Source: JASSUD01 sp031963005 | GTDB taxonomy: Bacteria; Pseudomonadota; Gammaproteobacteria; Burkholderiales; Burkholderiaceae | Direction: 5' to 3' | Assembly (NCBI GenBank): GCA_031963005.1 | Contig: JASSUL010000003.1 | Location: 1 to 64,000, forward strand | DNA length: 64,000 bases | In this document: piece by piece, positions 35,585 to 44,126 of the stretch | Layout of the letters: each line of letters opens with the position of its first letter | Numbering within the stretch: position 1 is the stretch's first letter | Program-made: the position numbers and the translations under genes | The notes under the pieces: generated by a model | What the model was told of the DNA's origin: nothing | The model's database searches: none | Seen by the model: the letters and a program-made list of their open reading frames with translations, nothing else

Positions 35585-36526
35585 TTAGCCCTTTTTAATA
35601 ATCGCTGTATTCACTGAACTTTTATAGTCGCCTGGTATTACTGGTGGAATTATATTTCTCCTAAGCGTTTGAATTATTTCTTCATCTGACTTATCGCTTA
35701 TTTTGTATTCCCTGGCAATAGTCTTGAAGTGTTCTTCTTTCAGTCGTGTATAAAGTTCCTTTAAAGTTAAAATAATTATAATTATTTCTTTATTGTCTTT
35801 ATGATATTCCGCTATCTTTATTATATGATCAACATTTAAATTTTTAGATAGCTCCTTTCGACCTAAAACTACTAATGCCACTTCCTTATAACGCAGTGCT
35901 ATCGTTGCTAAATTATCACCATCTATTCTTTGAATTATATTTTCTCTATTTAACATATTTAAAGCCGCCTCTTTATACAAGAAGGCAATTGTACACAACT
36001 GAACCACACTAAAAATTTCGTTTATTTCTTTATAATTCAAAATAATTTTCAGCATTTCTGAGTCATATTTCATTACATTATTTTTCAAACCAACTCTCGT
36101 TATACTATCTTTTAAATCATCTTTTTTTAGATTCACCATTAAATCATTTTTTAAATCTCCCCTTAGATAGTCTATTATTAAATTATCTATTAAACCATCT
36201 ATTTTTTCATTTAAAATTTCCGGATTACCCTTCAATAATTTTAATTCACTGTATAATAAACCAGCTCTATCAAGCTTTAAACCTTTTGAATTTCTTGCAG
36301 TTAAATCTGTACGAAATATTGTTTTTTCTTGACCTTCATAATCAGCTTTATCCTTAGGAGACTTCAAAAAACGCTTCCAATACGTAGAGCCATTACCAAT
36401 TCTTTGAAATTCCTTTGATACTTTAGCAAATTCATAACAACTATTAATGTCAAGTTCATTAAAAATACTTGACCATATTTTATTTGGCAATACTGGGAAA
36501 TGGGAATTATGTGGGGTTATATTCAT
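35585..36526 (-). CDS. F-box protein, probable host-directed effector
   Basis: The 313-residue protein has an N-terminal F-box at about 10-55: FPVLPNKIWSSIFNELD, then CYEFAKVSKEF and STYWKRFL, which is close to the eukaryotic consensus. The remainder is helical, with about 30-40-residue repeats containing LCTIAFLYKEAALNML and LATIALRYKEVALVVL. No signal or membrane segment is present. The gene is very AT-rich. The F-box suggests docking to Skp1 of host SCF ubiquitin ligases and the repeats may bind the target, but neither is shown. Confidence 0.8.
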   Translation of the reverse strand: MNITPHNSHFPVLPNKIWSSIFNELDINSCYEFAKVSKEFQRIGNGSTYWKRFLKSPKDKADYEGQEKTIFRTDLTARNSKGLKLDRAGLLYSELKLLKGNPEILNEKIDGLIDNLIIDYLRGDLKNDLMVNLKKDDLKDSITRVGLKNNVMKYDSEMLKIILNYKEINEIFSVVQLCTIAFLYKEAALNMLNRENIIQRIDGDNLATIALRYKEVALVVLGRKELSKNLNVDHIIKIAEYHKDNKEIIIIILTLKELYTRLKEEHFKTIAREYKISDKSDEEIIQTLRRNIIPPVIPGDYKSSVNTAIIKKG

Positions 36527-36645
36527 ACTAGCTTCTCAACTTATTTAAAAAAACTCAACGGTAATAATCACTCTTGCGCCTTATGACGCGCCCAAAACAC
36601 AACACATTGGCAAAAAAATAAGGCTTTCATACCTTCAACGCACGG

Positions 36646-39471
36646 TTATATTCCCATTCCTGCCAATGAACGTTGCGCTTCTTCAGGCGTAAGTCCTTGG
36701 CGTTGTGCATAATCTTCGAGTTGATCTTGGCCCATTTTTCCGACAGAGAAATAGGTACTCTCAGGGTGTGCGAAATAAAAACCAGATACGCTGGCTGCAG
36801 GCAGCATGGCCCAGGATTCGGTCAATTGCAGGCCCAATGCTTCGCAGTCTAGGCATTGAAATAGCGCGGTTTTAACGCGGTGATCTGGACATGCGGGATA
36901 CCCTGGCGCAGGGCGAATTCCCTGATATGATTCTTGAACTAACGCCGATATAGACAGTTGCTCATTAGGCGCATATCCCCAAAGCTCGGTACGCACTAGC
37001 TCATGTAGCCGCTCAGCAAATGCCTCGGCTAGGCGATCTGCGAGCGCTTTAAACATAATGCTGCCATAGTCATCCAAATTCTCCTCAAAACGCGCTTCTT
37101 GTGCTTCTGCGCCTAAGCCGGTAGTCACCGCAAAAAGACCAATATGGTCTTGCCGGCCTGATGCTTTTGGCGCAATAAAGTCTGCAAGGGCACGATTGGG
37201 CCTACGCAGTTGGGTCCCGTCTGCTTGGGTGATAACAGGTCGCTCTGTTTGTTGACGCGCGGTGTGCCAGGTCAATGCCACCTGCTCGCGCGAAGCATCG
37301 GTATAAATCTCAATATCGTCATCTTGTACGGTATTAGCAGGGAGCAAAGCGACTACGCCATTTGCCTGCAGCCAGCGTTCTTGAATCAGCTGCTCCAGCA
37401 TGCGCTGTGCATCTGCGTAAACGCGTTGCGCTTCTTTTCCAATCACCGGATCGTTCAAAATAGCGGGGAAAGGCTTTCTTAAATCCCAGGTTAGAAAAAA
37501 AGGCCCCCAATCGATATAGCGTGCCAATTCTTGCAGATCATAGTTTTTAAAAACGTGACGACCTGGCTTTTTAGGCGGTGTGAGTACGGCGGTGGTCCAA
37601 TCTGGGCAAAAACGGTTGCTGCGTGCCTGTGCAAGAGAAATCAGTGGAGTGGCCTTTTTTTGCGCATGTAAGGTGCGAATACGCGCGTACTCCTCCTCTA
37701 TTTCTGCCAGATAAGCCACTTTGTTCGTCTCAGACAAAATACTCGCCATAACCGGCACGGTGCGCGAGGCATCAGGCACATAAATGACGGGCCCATCATA
37801 ATGAGGGGCAATCTTGACCGCGGTATGCACACGCGATGTAGTCGCCCCTCCGATCAACAGCGGAATACGGCGACTACGAAAATACTCGTCACGTTGCATT
37901 TCAGACGCTACATAAGCCATTTCTTCTAAGCTGGGCGTAATTAACCCAGACAAACCAATGCAATCTGCTTGGTGTTTTTTTGCCTCGGCCAAAATCTCCG
38001 CGCAAGGCACCATTACGCCGAGGTTAATGACTTCAAAATTATTGCATTGCAACACTACGGAGACGATATTTTTACCAATATCATGCACATCACCTTTCAC
38101 TGTAGCAATGACCATCGTTCCTTTGCTTTTGCTGCGAGTTTGCTGGGTCGGCGCCGCTAACCCTAATTGTTCTGCCTGCTCCGCAGCGCGCTGCGCTTCC
38201 TCGTTTTTTGCGGCTTCAATAAACGGAATCAAATGGGCTACGGCCTGTTTCATCACCCGCGCAGATTTCACGACTTGGGGTAAAAACATCTTGCCCGCAC
38301 CGAATAAATCACCTACCTGATTCATGCCATCCATTAAGGGGCCTTCAATCACTTCAATAGGGCGGGCAAATGTTTGTCGTGCAGCTTCGGTATCTTCTAC
38401 AATAAAAGCATTCAGGCCATGCACTAATGCGTAGGACAAACGCTCTGTGACAGGGAGCGTGCGCCAAGCCAGTCGCTGGGCATCCTGCACAGCACCCTCA
38501 TTTCCCTGATGTTGATATCGTGCCGCAATCTCTAATAATCGTTCGGTAGCTTGGGAATGCCGATCTAACACCACATCTTCAACGCACTCGCGCAAGTGGG
38601 GATCCAGGGTCTCATAGACGCCTAACTGGCCGGCATTGACGATCCCCATATCCAAACCCGCCGCAATCGCGTGGTACAGAAAAACCGTATGGATCGCTTC
38701 ACGCACGGGTTCATTTCCCCGAAAGGAAAACGATACATTCGAGATACCTCCGCTCACTTTAGCGCCAGGAAGATGTGTCTTAATCCAGCGAGTAGCCTCT
38801 ATAAAATCTACCGCGTAGTGGTTATGTTCCTCAATGCCTGTGGCAATCGCAAAAATATTGGGATCGAAAATAATATCTTCTGCGGGAAACCCGATTTGAT
38901 CGACCAAGAGGCGGTAACTGCGCTCACAAATGGCAATTTTGCGCGCAAAACTATCCGCCTGGCCTTTCTCATCAAAAGCCATCACCACCACCGCAGCACC
39001 GTAACGGCGAATCAAGCGTGCTTGATAGATAAATGGAGCCTCACCTTCCTTGAGTGAAATCGAATTCACGATCGGCTTGCCCTGCACACATTTTAATCCG
39101 GCTTCCAAAACCTCCCATTTCGACGAATCCAACATAAATGGCACACGCGCCACATCGGGCTCTGAAGCCAGCAAATTCAAAAAGCGGACCATTGCCGCTT
39201 TAGAATCCAACATGGCTTCATCCATATTAATATCGATAATCTGCGCGCCATTTTCAACCTGTTGACGCGCAACCTCGAGCGCTGCTTCGAATTGATCATT
39301 TAAGATCATCCGCGCAAAGGCTTTAGAGCCGGTGACATTCGTACGTTCACCAACATTCACGAATAAAGTTTGCGAGCCTATGTGAAAAGGTTCAAGGCCA
39401 GATAAGCGTAAGGGGAAATTAGATGCATTCACAGGGAAATAAGTACATGGACTGATGAATAGGTGAACCAA
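36646..39471 (-). CDS. metH: Methionine synthase, folate/B12/reactivation part (MetH2)
   Basis: This 941-residue protein carries the methyltetrahydrofolate-binding domain (about 25-300, from RLSGLEPF and LFVNVGERTNVTGSKAF), the B12 cap and cobalamin-binding domain with DVHDIGKN at 461-468, and the C-terminal AdoMet reactivation domain (RPAPGYPACPDH near 865). The homocysteine-binding domain is encoded separately at 40656-41705, as in Burkholderia. The frame begins with TTG; a GTG 13 codons later is an equally possible start. The two metH genes are here 1.2 kb apart. Confidence 0.95.
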   Translation of the reverse strand: MVHLFISPCTYFPVNASNFPLRLSGLEPFHIGSQTLFVNVGERTNVTGSKAFARMILNDQFEAALEVARQQVENGAQIIDINMDEAMLDSKAAMVRFLNLLASEPDVARVPFMLDSSKWEVLEAGLKCVQGKPIVNSISLKEGEAPFIYQARLIRRYGAAVVVMAFDEKGQADSFARKIAICERSYRLLVDQIGFPAEDIIFDPNIFAIATGIEEHNHYAVDFIEATRWIKTHLPGAKVSGGISNVSFSFRGNEPVREAIHTVFLYHAIAAGLDMGIVNAGQLGVYETLDPHLRECVEDVVLDRHSQATERLLEIAARYQHQGNEGAVQDAQRLAWRTLPVTERLSYALVHGLNAFIVEDTEAARQTFARPIEVIEGPLMDGMNQVGDLFGAGKMFLPQVVKSARVMKQAVAHLIPFIEAAKNEEAQRAAEQAEQLGLAAPTQQTRSKSKGTMVIATVKGDVHDIGKNIVSVVLQCNNFEVINLGVMVPCAEILAEAKKHQADCIGLSGLITPSLEEMAYVASEMQRDEYFRSRRIPLLIGGATTSRVHTAVKIAPHYDGPVIYVPDASRTVPVMASILSETNKVAYLAEIEEEYARIRTLHAQKKATPLISLAQARSNRFCPDWTTAVLTPPKKPGRHVFKNYDLQELARYIDWGPFFLTWDLRKPFPAILNDPVIGKEAQRVYADAQRMLEQLIQERWLQANGVVALLPANTVQDDDIEIYTDASREQVALTWHTARQQTERPVITQADGTQLRRPNRALADFIAPKASGRQDHIGLFAVTTGLGAEAQEARFEENLDDYGSIMFKALADRLAEAFAERLHELVRTELWGYAPNEQLSISALVQESYQGIRPAPGYPACPDHRVKTALFQCLDCEALGLQLTESWAMLPAASVSGFYFAHPESTYFSVGKMGQDQLEDYAQRQGLTPEEAQRSLAGMGI

Positions 39472-39516
39472 TATGTCAACACCAATTGAAAACCGACACC
39501 TTTAATTGGCTATCTT

Positions 39517-39693
39517 TTACCTAACCAATTTGAGGCACCGCATCAATTTACAAGCGCTGCTGACACCTAATATTTGTGCTGCTTCTGCCTACGTTAGGCG
39601 TTTATGCTGCCGTTCTGTATATGTCTCTTCAATCGCATCTTCCAGGTTTTCTGTAGCCATCTTGCCGGCCTTAGGAGTACTTCCATAACTCAT
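39517..39693 (-). pseudogene. Transposase remnant (helix-turn-helix part) with in-frame amber
   Basis: From an ATG at 39693 the frame reads MSYGSTPKAGKMATENLEDA and continues to KRLT, a TAG stop at 39589-39591, then AEAAQILGVSSACKLM. LTxAEAAxxLGVS is the start of the helix-turn-helix of ISNCY/IS1202-type transposases; the amber probably replaced a Gln codon. Only about 58 codons remain. TCGGACAATT and CCGGACATTT just upstream (39701-39733) may be the remnant IS end. Family assignment is tentative. Confidence 0.45.
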
Positions 39694-39826
39694 CCAAAAA
39701 TCGGACAATTTACGCGCTACATACCGGACATTTTATTTATCACTGGCATAATTGATCTCTGGTATTGACTTGTTGCAAGTCTTGCATCAAGATGACAATA
39801 GGCATCCAATTGACCGTGCTTAAACC

Positions 39827-40114
39827 ATGACATACGAAGAATATGATTTTGCTGCTGATAAAAATCAGTGGCTTAAAGAAAACCGTAATATTAGTTTTGA
39901 AGAGATTATTTCTGCCTTGGAAGAAGGATGCCTCCTTGAAATTATTGAGCATCCTAATCAAATTAAATACCCCCACCAAAAAATATATGTGATCGATATC
40001 TCTGGATATGTTTACTTGGTCCCATTTGTTAAAAAAAATGAAAATTGTATTTTTTTAAAGACAGTTTTTCGCAGCCGAAAAATGACTGCACAATATATTA
40101 AGAATAGGACATAG
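39827..40114 (+). CDS. brnT: BrnT family toxin
   Basis: BrnT toxins are small ribonucleases of type II toxin-antitoxin pairs. The 95-residue protein has the BrnT core: EYDFAADKNQWLKENRNISF, then FEEIISALE, KIYVIDISGYVYLVPFV and the C-terminal FRSRKMTAQYI. It is followed eight bases later by its antitoxin gene, which is the usual order. The pair sits between the two metH genes. Confidence 0.85.
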   Translation: MTYEEYDFAADKNQWLKENRNISFEEIISALEEGCLLEIIEHPNQIKYPHQKIYVIDISGYVYLVPFVKKNENCIFLKTVFRSRKMTAQYIKNRT

Positions 40115-40122
40115 GCACTCTT

Positions 40123-40422
40123 ATGAAAAAGAATGATGATGTTTTAAATCAAAAACTGGATACAGAAGAGCAAGAGATCTTAGATTCATTTGAACGCGAT
40201 GAATGGGTTAGCGTAAAAAATGCTGAAGAAGAAAAAGCATTTGCACAAGCAGCAGCAACTAACTATTTTCGTAAAGATATGCGCATTAATATTCGCTTAT
40301 CGCGCAATGACTTAAATCGAATTAAGCAAAAAGCGGCCTATGAGGGACTCCCTTACCAAACATTAATTGCTAGTCTTTTACATAAATATGCAGCAGGCCA
40401 TCTTTCAAGTGCCTCTTCTTAA
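40123..40422 (+). CDS. brnA: BrnA-like ribbon-helix-helix antitoxin
   Basis: The 99-residue protein has an acidic N-terminus that likely wraps the toxin and a C-terminal ribbon-helix-helix: MRINIRLSRNDLNRIKQKA, then GLPYQTLIASLLHKYAAG. This matches the antitoxin partners of BrnT. DNA binding by such proteins normally autoregulates the operon; the upstream start of the toxin gene is the place to look for an operator. Confidence 0.85.
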   Translation: MKKNDDVLNQKLDTEEQEILDSFERDEWVSVKNAEEEKAFAQAAATNYFRKDMRINIRLSRNDLNRIKQKAAYEGLPYQTLIASLLHKYAAGHLSSASS

Positions 40423-40424
40423 TA

Positions 40425-40616
40425 ATGATTTCGTTTCCATTTCAGGCTGAGGAAACTCGCTTTTCTGCTTGGCAAGCTGCAATCCAGCAAGGTAATGACC
40501 AACTCAATCGAGGCGAAGGCGTCACCTACACTAGTGATACTCTAAAAGACATTACGCAAACTGCCATTGATGCTATGCACAGCGGTTTGCTGATCAATCG
40601 CGACATTCTCTTGTGA
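40425..40616 (+). CDS. ParD-like antitoxin without toxin partner
   Basis: The 63-residue protein starts three bases after the BrnA-like gene (TAATAATG). Its sequence FSAWQAAIQQGNDQLNRGEG followed by VTYTSDTLKDI resembles the C-terminal half of ParD-like antitoxins. No parE follows; downstream is the end of metH1. It is either an orphan or a third member of the local operon. Confidence 0.5.
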   Translation: MISFPFQAEETRFSAWQAAIQQGNDQLNRGEGVTYTSDTLKDITQTAIDAMHSGLLINRDILL

Positions 40617-40655
40617 GACTATGCAGCAGCAGCGGCAAACCTTGTCTGTTGTTCT

Positions 40656-41705
40656 CTAAAAACTATCTCCTGGCTTCGTACCCATCAGGACGCGCGGAGT
40701 GATGCCTCGAAGGACGGTTGCAATAGCCGCGATATGCGTGGGCGTAGTGCCGCAACATCCTCCTGCTACGTTTAGCAAACCAGCGCGAGCAAATTCTTCT
40801 ACAAGACTGGACGTCACTTCTGGTGTTTCGTCAAAGCCTGTCTCGCTCATGGGATTAGGTAATCCTGCATTTGGATAGCAAGAAATATAGCAATCGCAGC
40901 ACTGTGCCAACTCAACGATATAGGGGCGCATCAGCGCAGCACCTAACGCACAGTTCAAGCCAAATACCAGAGGGCGTGCATGACGCAAGGAATTCCAAAA
41001 CGCTTCTACGGTCTGACCGGATAAAATACGCCCTGATGCATCCGTCACGGTGCCGGAAATCATGATCGGCAGATATTCGCCGGTGTGCTCAAACAATTCG
41101 TCGAGTGCAAACAGTGCCGCTTTGGCATTGAGCGTATCAAAAATCGTTTCCACCAGAAAAATATCTACCCCTCCTTCGAGGAGCGCTTGCGCCTGTTCAT
41201 AATACGCCGTGCGCAGCGTATCAAAGTCAATATTGCGTGCGCCTGGGTCACTCACATCCGGAGAAAGGCTAGCGGTTTTAGGTGTAGGACCTAGCGCACC
41301 AGCGACAAAACGCGGATGCTGTTCCGTACTATAGGCATCACATACTGCACGCGCGAGCTTCGCAGAAGCCCGATTCATCTCTGGCGCCCATTGCTCTAAA
41401 CCATAATCTGCCTGTGCAACGCTCGTGGCACCAAAGGTATTGGTTTCAATAATATCGGCACCCGCCTCTAAATAATCGGCATGAATACGACTGATAAGCT
41501 CTGGACGCGTGATCGAAAGGAGTTCGTTATTGCCTTTCAAATCTTGCCGTGACTCTGTGAAATGCGTACCGCGATAATCCGCTTCGGTCAGACGTTCGAC
41601 CTGAATCATCGTCCCCATCGCACCATCAAGTACCAGAATACGCTGGGCTAGCAATTCTGGGAGCGCTTTACCGCGCGTATAAAGAGAAGGAAAAGGAAGC
41701 GCCAT
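40656..41705 (-). CDS. metH: Methionine synthase, homocysteine-binding part (MetH1)
   Basis: This is the homocysteine S-methyltransferase domain of split MetH. The Met at 41705 gives 349 residues; the longer frame back to 41771 runs into an inverted-repeat element and is not coding. Family features are ILVLDGAMGTMIQ, the first zinc Cys in FGLNCALGA and the Cys pair in VAGGCCGTTPTHI. It works with the product of 36646-39471 to convert homocysteine to methionine using methyl-B12. Confidence 0.95.
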   Translation of the reverse strand: MALPFPSLYTRGKALPELLAQRILVLDGAMGTMIQVERLTEADYRGTHFTESRQDLKGNNELLSITRPELISRIHADYLEAGADIIETNTFGATSVAQADYGLEQWAPEMNRASAKLARAVCDAYSTEQHPRFVAGALGPTPKTASLSPDVSDPGARNIDFDTLRTAYYEQAQALLEGGVDIFLVETIFDTLNAKAALFALDELFEHTGEYLPIMISGTVTDASGRILSGQTVEAFWNSLRHARPLVFGLNCALGAALMRPYIVELAQCCDCYISCYPNAGLPNPMSETGFDETPEVTSSLVEEFARAGLLNVAGGCCGTTPTHIAAIATVLRGITPRVLMGTKPGDSF

Positions 41706-41738
41706 CTGGAAAGAGAAAACAAGCAAATGGCATGAAAG

Positions 41739-41850
41739 TAGACCTTTTTCGCAACCCCGTAGCGGCGTCATTCCTCCCTTTTTTTACATTAAGTACTAGT
41801 TGTACTGGCATCAAAGGAATTTCTTGCTACGGGGCCGCGAAAAAGGTCTA
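41739..41850. mobile_element. Inverted-repeat element type C, copy 1
   Basis: TAGACCTTTTTCGCAACCCC and, read inward from the right, TAGACCTTTTTCGCGGCCCC are near-perfect 25-base ends of a 112-base element. A second copy in opposite orientation lies at 58853-58955. It sits 34 bases upstream of the metH1 start and may affect its promoter. No protein encoded. Confidence 0.75.
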
Positions 41851-42202
41851 ATCATTCAAGCCAAAGTCAAAAAAAAACCAAGCATCTTGGCCGCTTACTT
41901 ACAAATCGTCTTGAAAAAAACCCGTTTTATGAAAGCACATGCTATCATCGTAATTATATTGAGAAGTAGACTTCTTCTTGCATTTTGAACGATCTACACT
42001 TCATCTTTGCGTATTTAACCGATTTTAACGGATTGTTCTTAGCTGCTCGATAGGAAGATTTAGCTCTATAGCCTATGCGATACGACCGTATCGTGTGGAA
42101 CTTAAGCGCCTTCCTCTAAAGTCACTGCTTTAGTGTGCACGAAGACACTTTGTTATTTTACCGTTATCAATACCACAATACCCCTTATATCAAGAGGCTC
42201 TT
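41851..42202. other. Promoter region of the ferritin-like gene
   Basis: The 350 bases before the ferritin-like gene contain no gene. CGATACG, two bases, CGTATCG at 42078-42093 is a perfect small palindrome about 110 bases upstream of the start and may be an operator. Confidence 0.35.
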
Positions 42203-43090
42203 ATGGAAACCATGCTGTATCCCGATCTGTATCAATCACTCGAAGCTATTCGCTGGAATATGGAGAAGGATATTCCATGGGATACTTTTGATAAGAGCCT
42301 GCTCACGGATGAGCAAGCAAAAACCATCAAAATGAATGCCATTACGGAGTGGTCTGCACTGCCGGCTACAGAAATGTTTTTGCGCGATAACCGAGACGAT
42401 AGTGATTTTTGCGCCTTCATGAGTATCTGGTTTTTTGAAGAACAAAAACACTCCTTGGTCTTAATGGAATATTTACGGCGCTTTCGCCCCGAACTCGCGC
42501 CTACAGAAGCCGAGCTTCACGCAGTGCGCTTTCCGTTTGACCCCGCTCCGCCTCTTGAAACGCTGATGCTGCACTTCTGCGGAGAAATCCGCTTAAATCA
42601 CTGGTATCGCCGCGCCAGTGAATGGCACACCGAACCGGTCATCAAACATATTTATGAAACCATCTCGCGCGATGAAGCACGACATGGAGGCGCCTACTTG
42701 CGCTACATGAAAAAAGCACTCACCCAAAAAGGTGATGAAGCCCGCGTAGCGTTTGCCAAAATTGGCGTCTTGATGGCTTCCGCACGACGTACTGACAAGC
42801 CCCTACACCCGACCAATTTGCACGTCAATCAATCGCTATTCCCCAATGATACCGTGCAATCTCGCCTCCCAGACCCTGAATGGCTTGAACAGTGGCTCGA
42901 TACGCAAATCCGCTTTGATGGCGAGTGGGAAAAGAAAGTGATCGATCGTATTTTGCACAATCTCACGCTTCTCTTTGGCGAAGAGTTCAAAACCGTGCAG
43001 GATCTCAATCGTTACCGCAAGCAGTATGTTAAAAAACTGGCTGAGCGCGATGCAGGCACAGACACTACGGCGATAGCTCCTGCAGTATAA
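42203..43090 (+). CDS. Ferritin-like di-iron protein
   Basis: The 295-residue helical protein has the paired carboxylate/His metal motifs of ferritin-like di-iron proteins: E49 in AITEWSALP, ExxH at 80-83 (EEQKH), E128 in CGEIRLNHW and ExxH at 158-161 (RDEARHGG). The set is most like acyl-ACP desaturase-type four-helix bundles, but the length and motifs also fit uncharacterised proteins of Burkholderia. Reaction unknown; an oxidase, desaturase or hydroxylase role is possible. Confidence 0.78.
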   Translation: METMLYPDLYQSLEAIRWNMEKDIPWDTFDKSLLTDEQAKTIKMNAITEWSALPATEMFLRDNRDDSDFCAFMSIWFFEEQKHSLVLMEYLRRFRPELAPTEAELHAVRFPFDPAPPLETLMLHFCGEIRLNHWYRRASEWHTEPVIKHIYETISRDEARHGGAYLRYMKKALTQKGDEARVAFAKIGVLMASARRTDKPLHPTNLHVNQSLFPNDTVQSRLPDPEWLEQWLDTQIRFDGEWEKKVIDRILHNLTLLFGEEFKTVQDLNRYRKQYVKKLAERDAGTDTTAIAPAV

Positions 43091-43164
43091 AAACGTGCCT
43101 CTAGCTCCTGTGCAAATGACATTAAAATATGGCCTTAGCAATTTTCGAACCAATGCACAGGGCT

Positions 43165-43395
43165 TGCATACCTACTCTCCTCCGCCTTTTCTTGTGGCGG
43201 TGGAGTTTAATGAATCCCTTTCACCTACCCATTTTGGTAGGTTGGTGGCGACGAAGGAACCCCAACGTGCACGCCATAGCATTCTTGATAATCTGCTTAC
43301 GATTATCTAAAAACAAAAATTAAAAGTCAGCGGTGTGCATGTTGGGGTTCCGTATTTAATGCAATTCGTCACCCCAACCTACAAAAATGGGCAAA
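43165..43395. repeat. Dispersed repeat copies related to the tandem array at 34354
   Basis: 43165-43270 is one unit of the 97-base repeat (GGTGGAGTTTAATGAATCCC, TTTCACCTACCCATTTTGGT, GACGAAGGAACCCCAACG). 43335-43395 repeats the TGTTGGGGTTCC to CACCCCAACCTAC motif also found inside type B elements. Short frames here are not genes. It lies between the ferritin-like gene and leuD. Confidence 0.65.
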
Positions 43396-43403
43396 CCGCC
43401 TAT

Positions 43404-44042
43404 TTACCCCAACCAAGGCTGAGCGCTCTTTTGTTGCGCCTCAAAATGTTTGATCTTTTCCGCATGCTGCAGCGTGATGCCAATATCATCGAAGCCATTG
43501 AGCAAGCGATTACGATGGAAGGGAGAAATATCAAATGTATATTCGACCCCTTCTACAAGGCGTACACGTTGCGCTACTAAATCAATCGTGAGCTCATAGC
43601 TCTGAAGCAGACGTGTTAACCCAAAAAGGTGTTCTATCTCTGCCGGTTGCAGTTGGATAGGCAACAAGCCATTTTTTAGGCTGTTGTTATAAAAAATATC
43701 GGCAAAACTATCCGCCAAGATGGCGCGAAAACCATATTGCTGCAATGCCCATACGGCATGCTCACGCGAGCTACCACAGCCAAAATTATGGCGCGCTAGC
43801 AATATCGTTGCTTTCTGGTAGACCGGCTGATTCAGAATAAAATCAGGGTTTATCGTGCGCACTTGGTCCGGTTGATCTGGCTCGCCTCGATCCAGGTAGC
43901 GCCACTCGTCAAACGCATTGACTCCAAATCCTGTACGCTTAATTGATTTTAAAAATTGCTTTGGGATGATCGCATCGGTATCTACGTGATCCCGGTCCAG
44001 CGGGACTACACCGCCCGTATAAGTGGTAAATTTTTCCATCAT
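43404..44042 (-). CDS. leuD: 3-isopropylmalate dehydratase small subunit
   Basis: LeuD completes the isopropylmalate isomerase of leucine synthesis. The 212 residues have the swivelling aconitase domain with DRDHVDTDAIIPKQF, and the substrate loop NFGCGSSREHAVWAL. It lies 84 bases after leuC on the same strand. leuB, normally next, is not in the window. Retained leucine synthesis is notable for a symbiont. Confidence 0.96.
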   Translation of the reverse strand: MMEKFTTYTGGVVPLDRDHVDTDAIIPKQFLKSIKRTGFGVNAFDEWRYLDRGEPDQPDQVRTINPDFILNQPVYQKATILLARHNFGCGSSREHAVWALQQYGFRAILADSFADIFYNNSLKNGLLPIQLQPAEIEHLFGLTRLLQSYELTIDLVAQRVRLVEGVEYTFDISPFHRNRLLNGFDDIGITLQHAEKIKHFEAQQKSAQPWLG

Positions 44043-44126
44043 GGGTATCAGATAAAAGGTGGATCGCTATGCTTTTTTCGAGCATGAAGCCCGCTGCTTG
44101 AGCCGCGTTTGAGCCGCGTTTGAGCA

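Noticed and set aside
41706..41771. Upstream extension of metH1
   Set aside because: It runs into the type C inverted-repeat element; homologues start near the Met at 41705.
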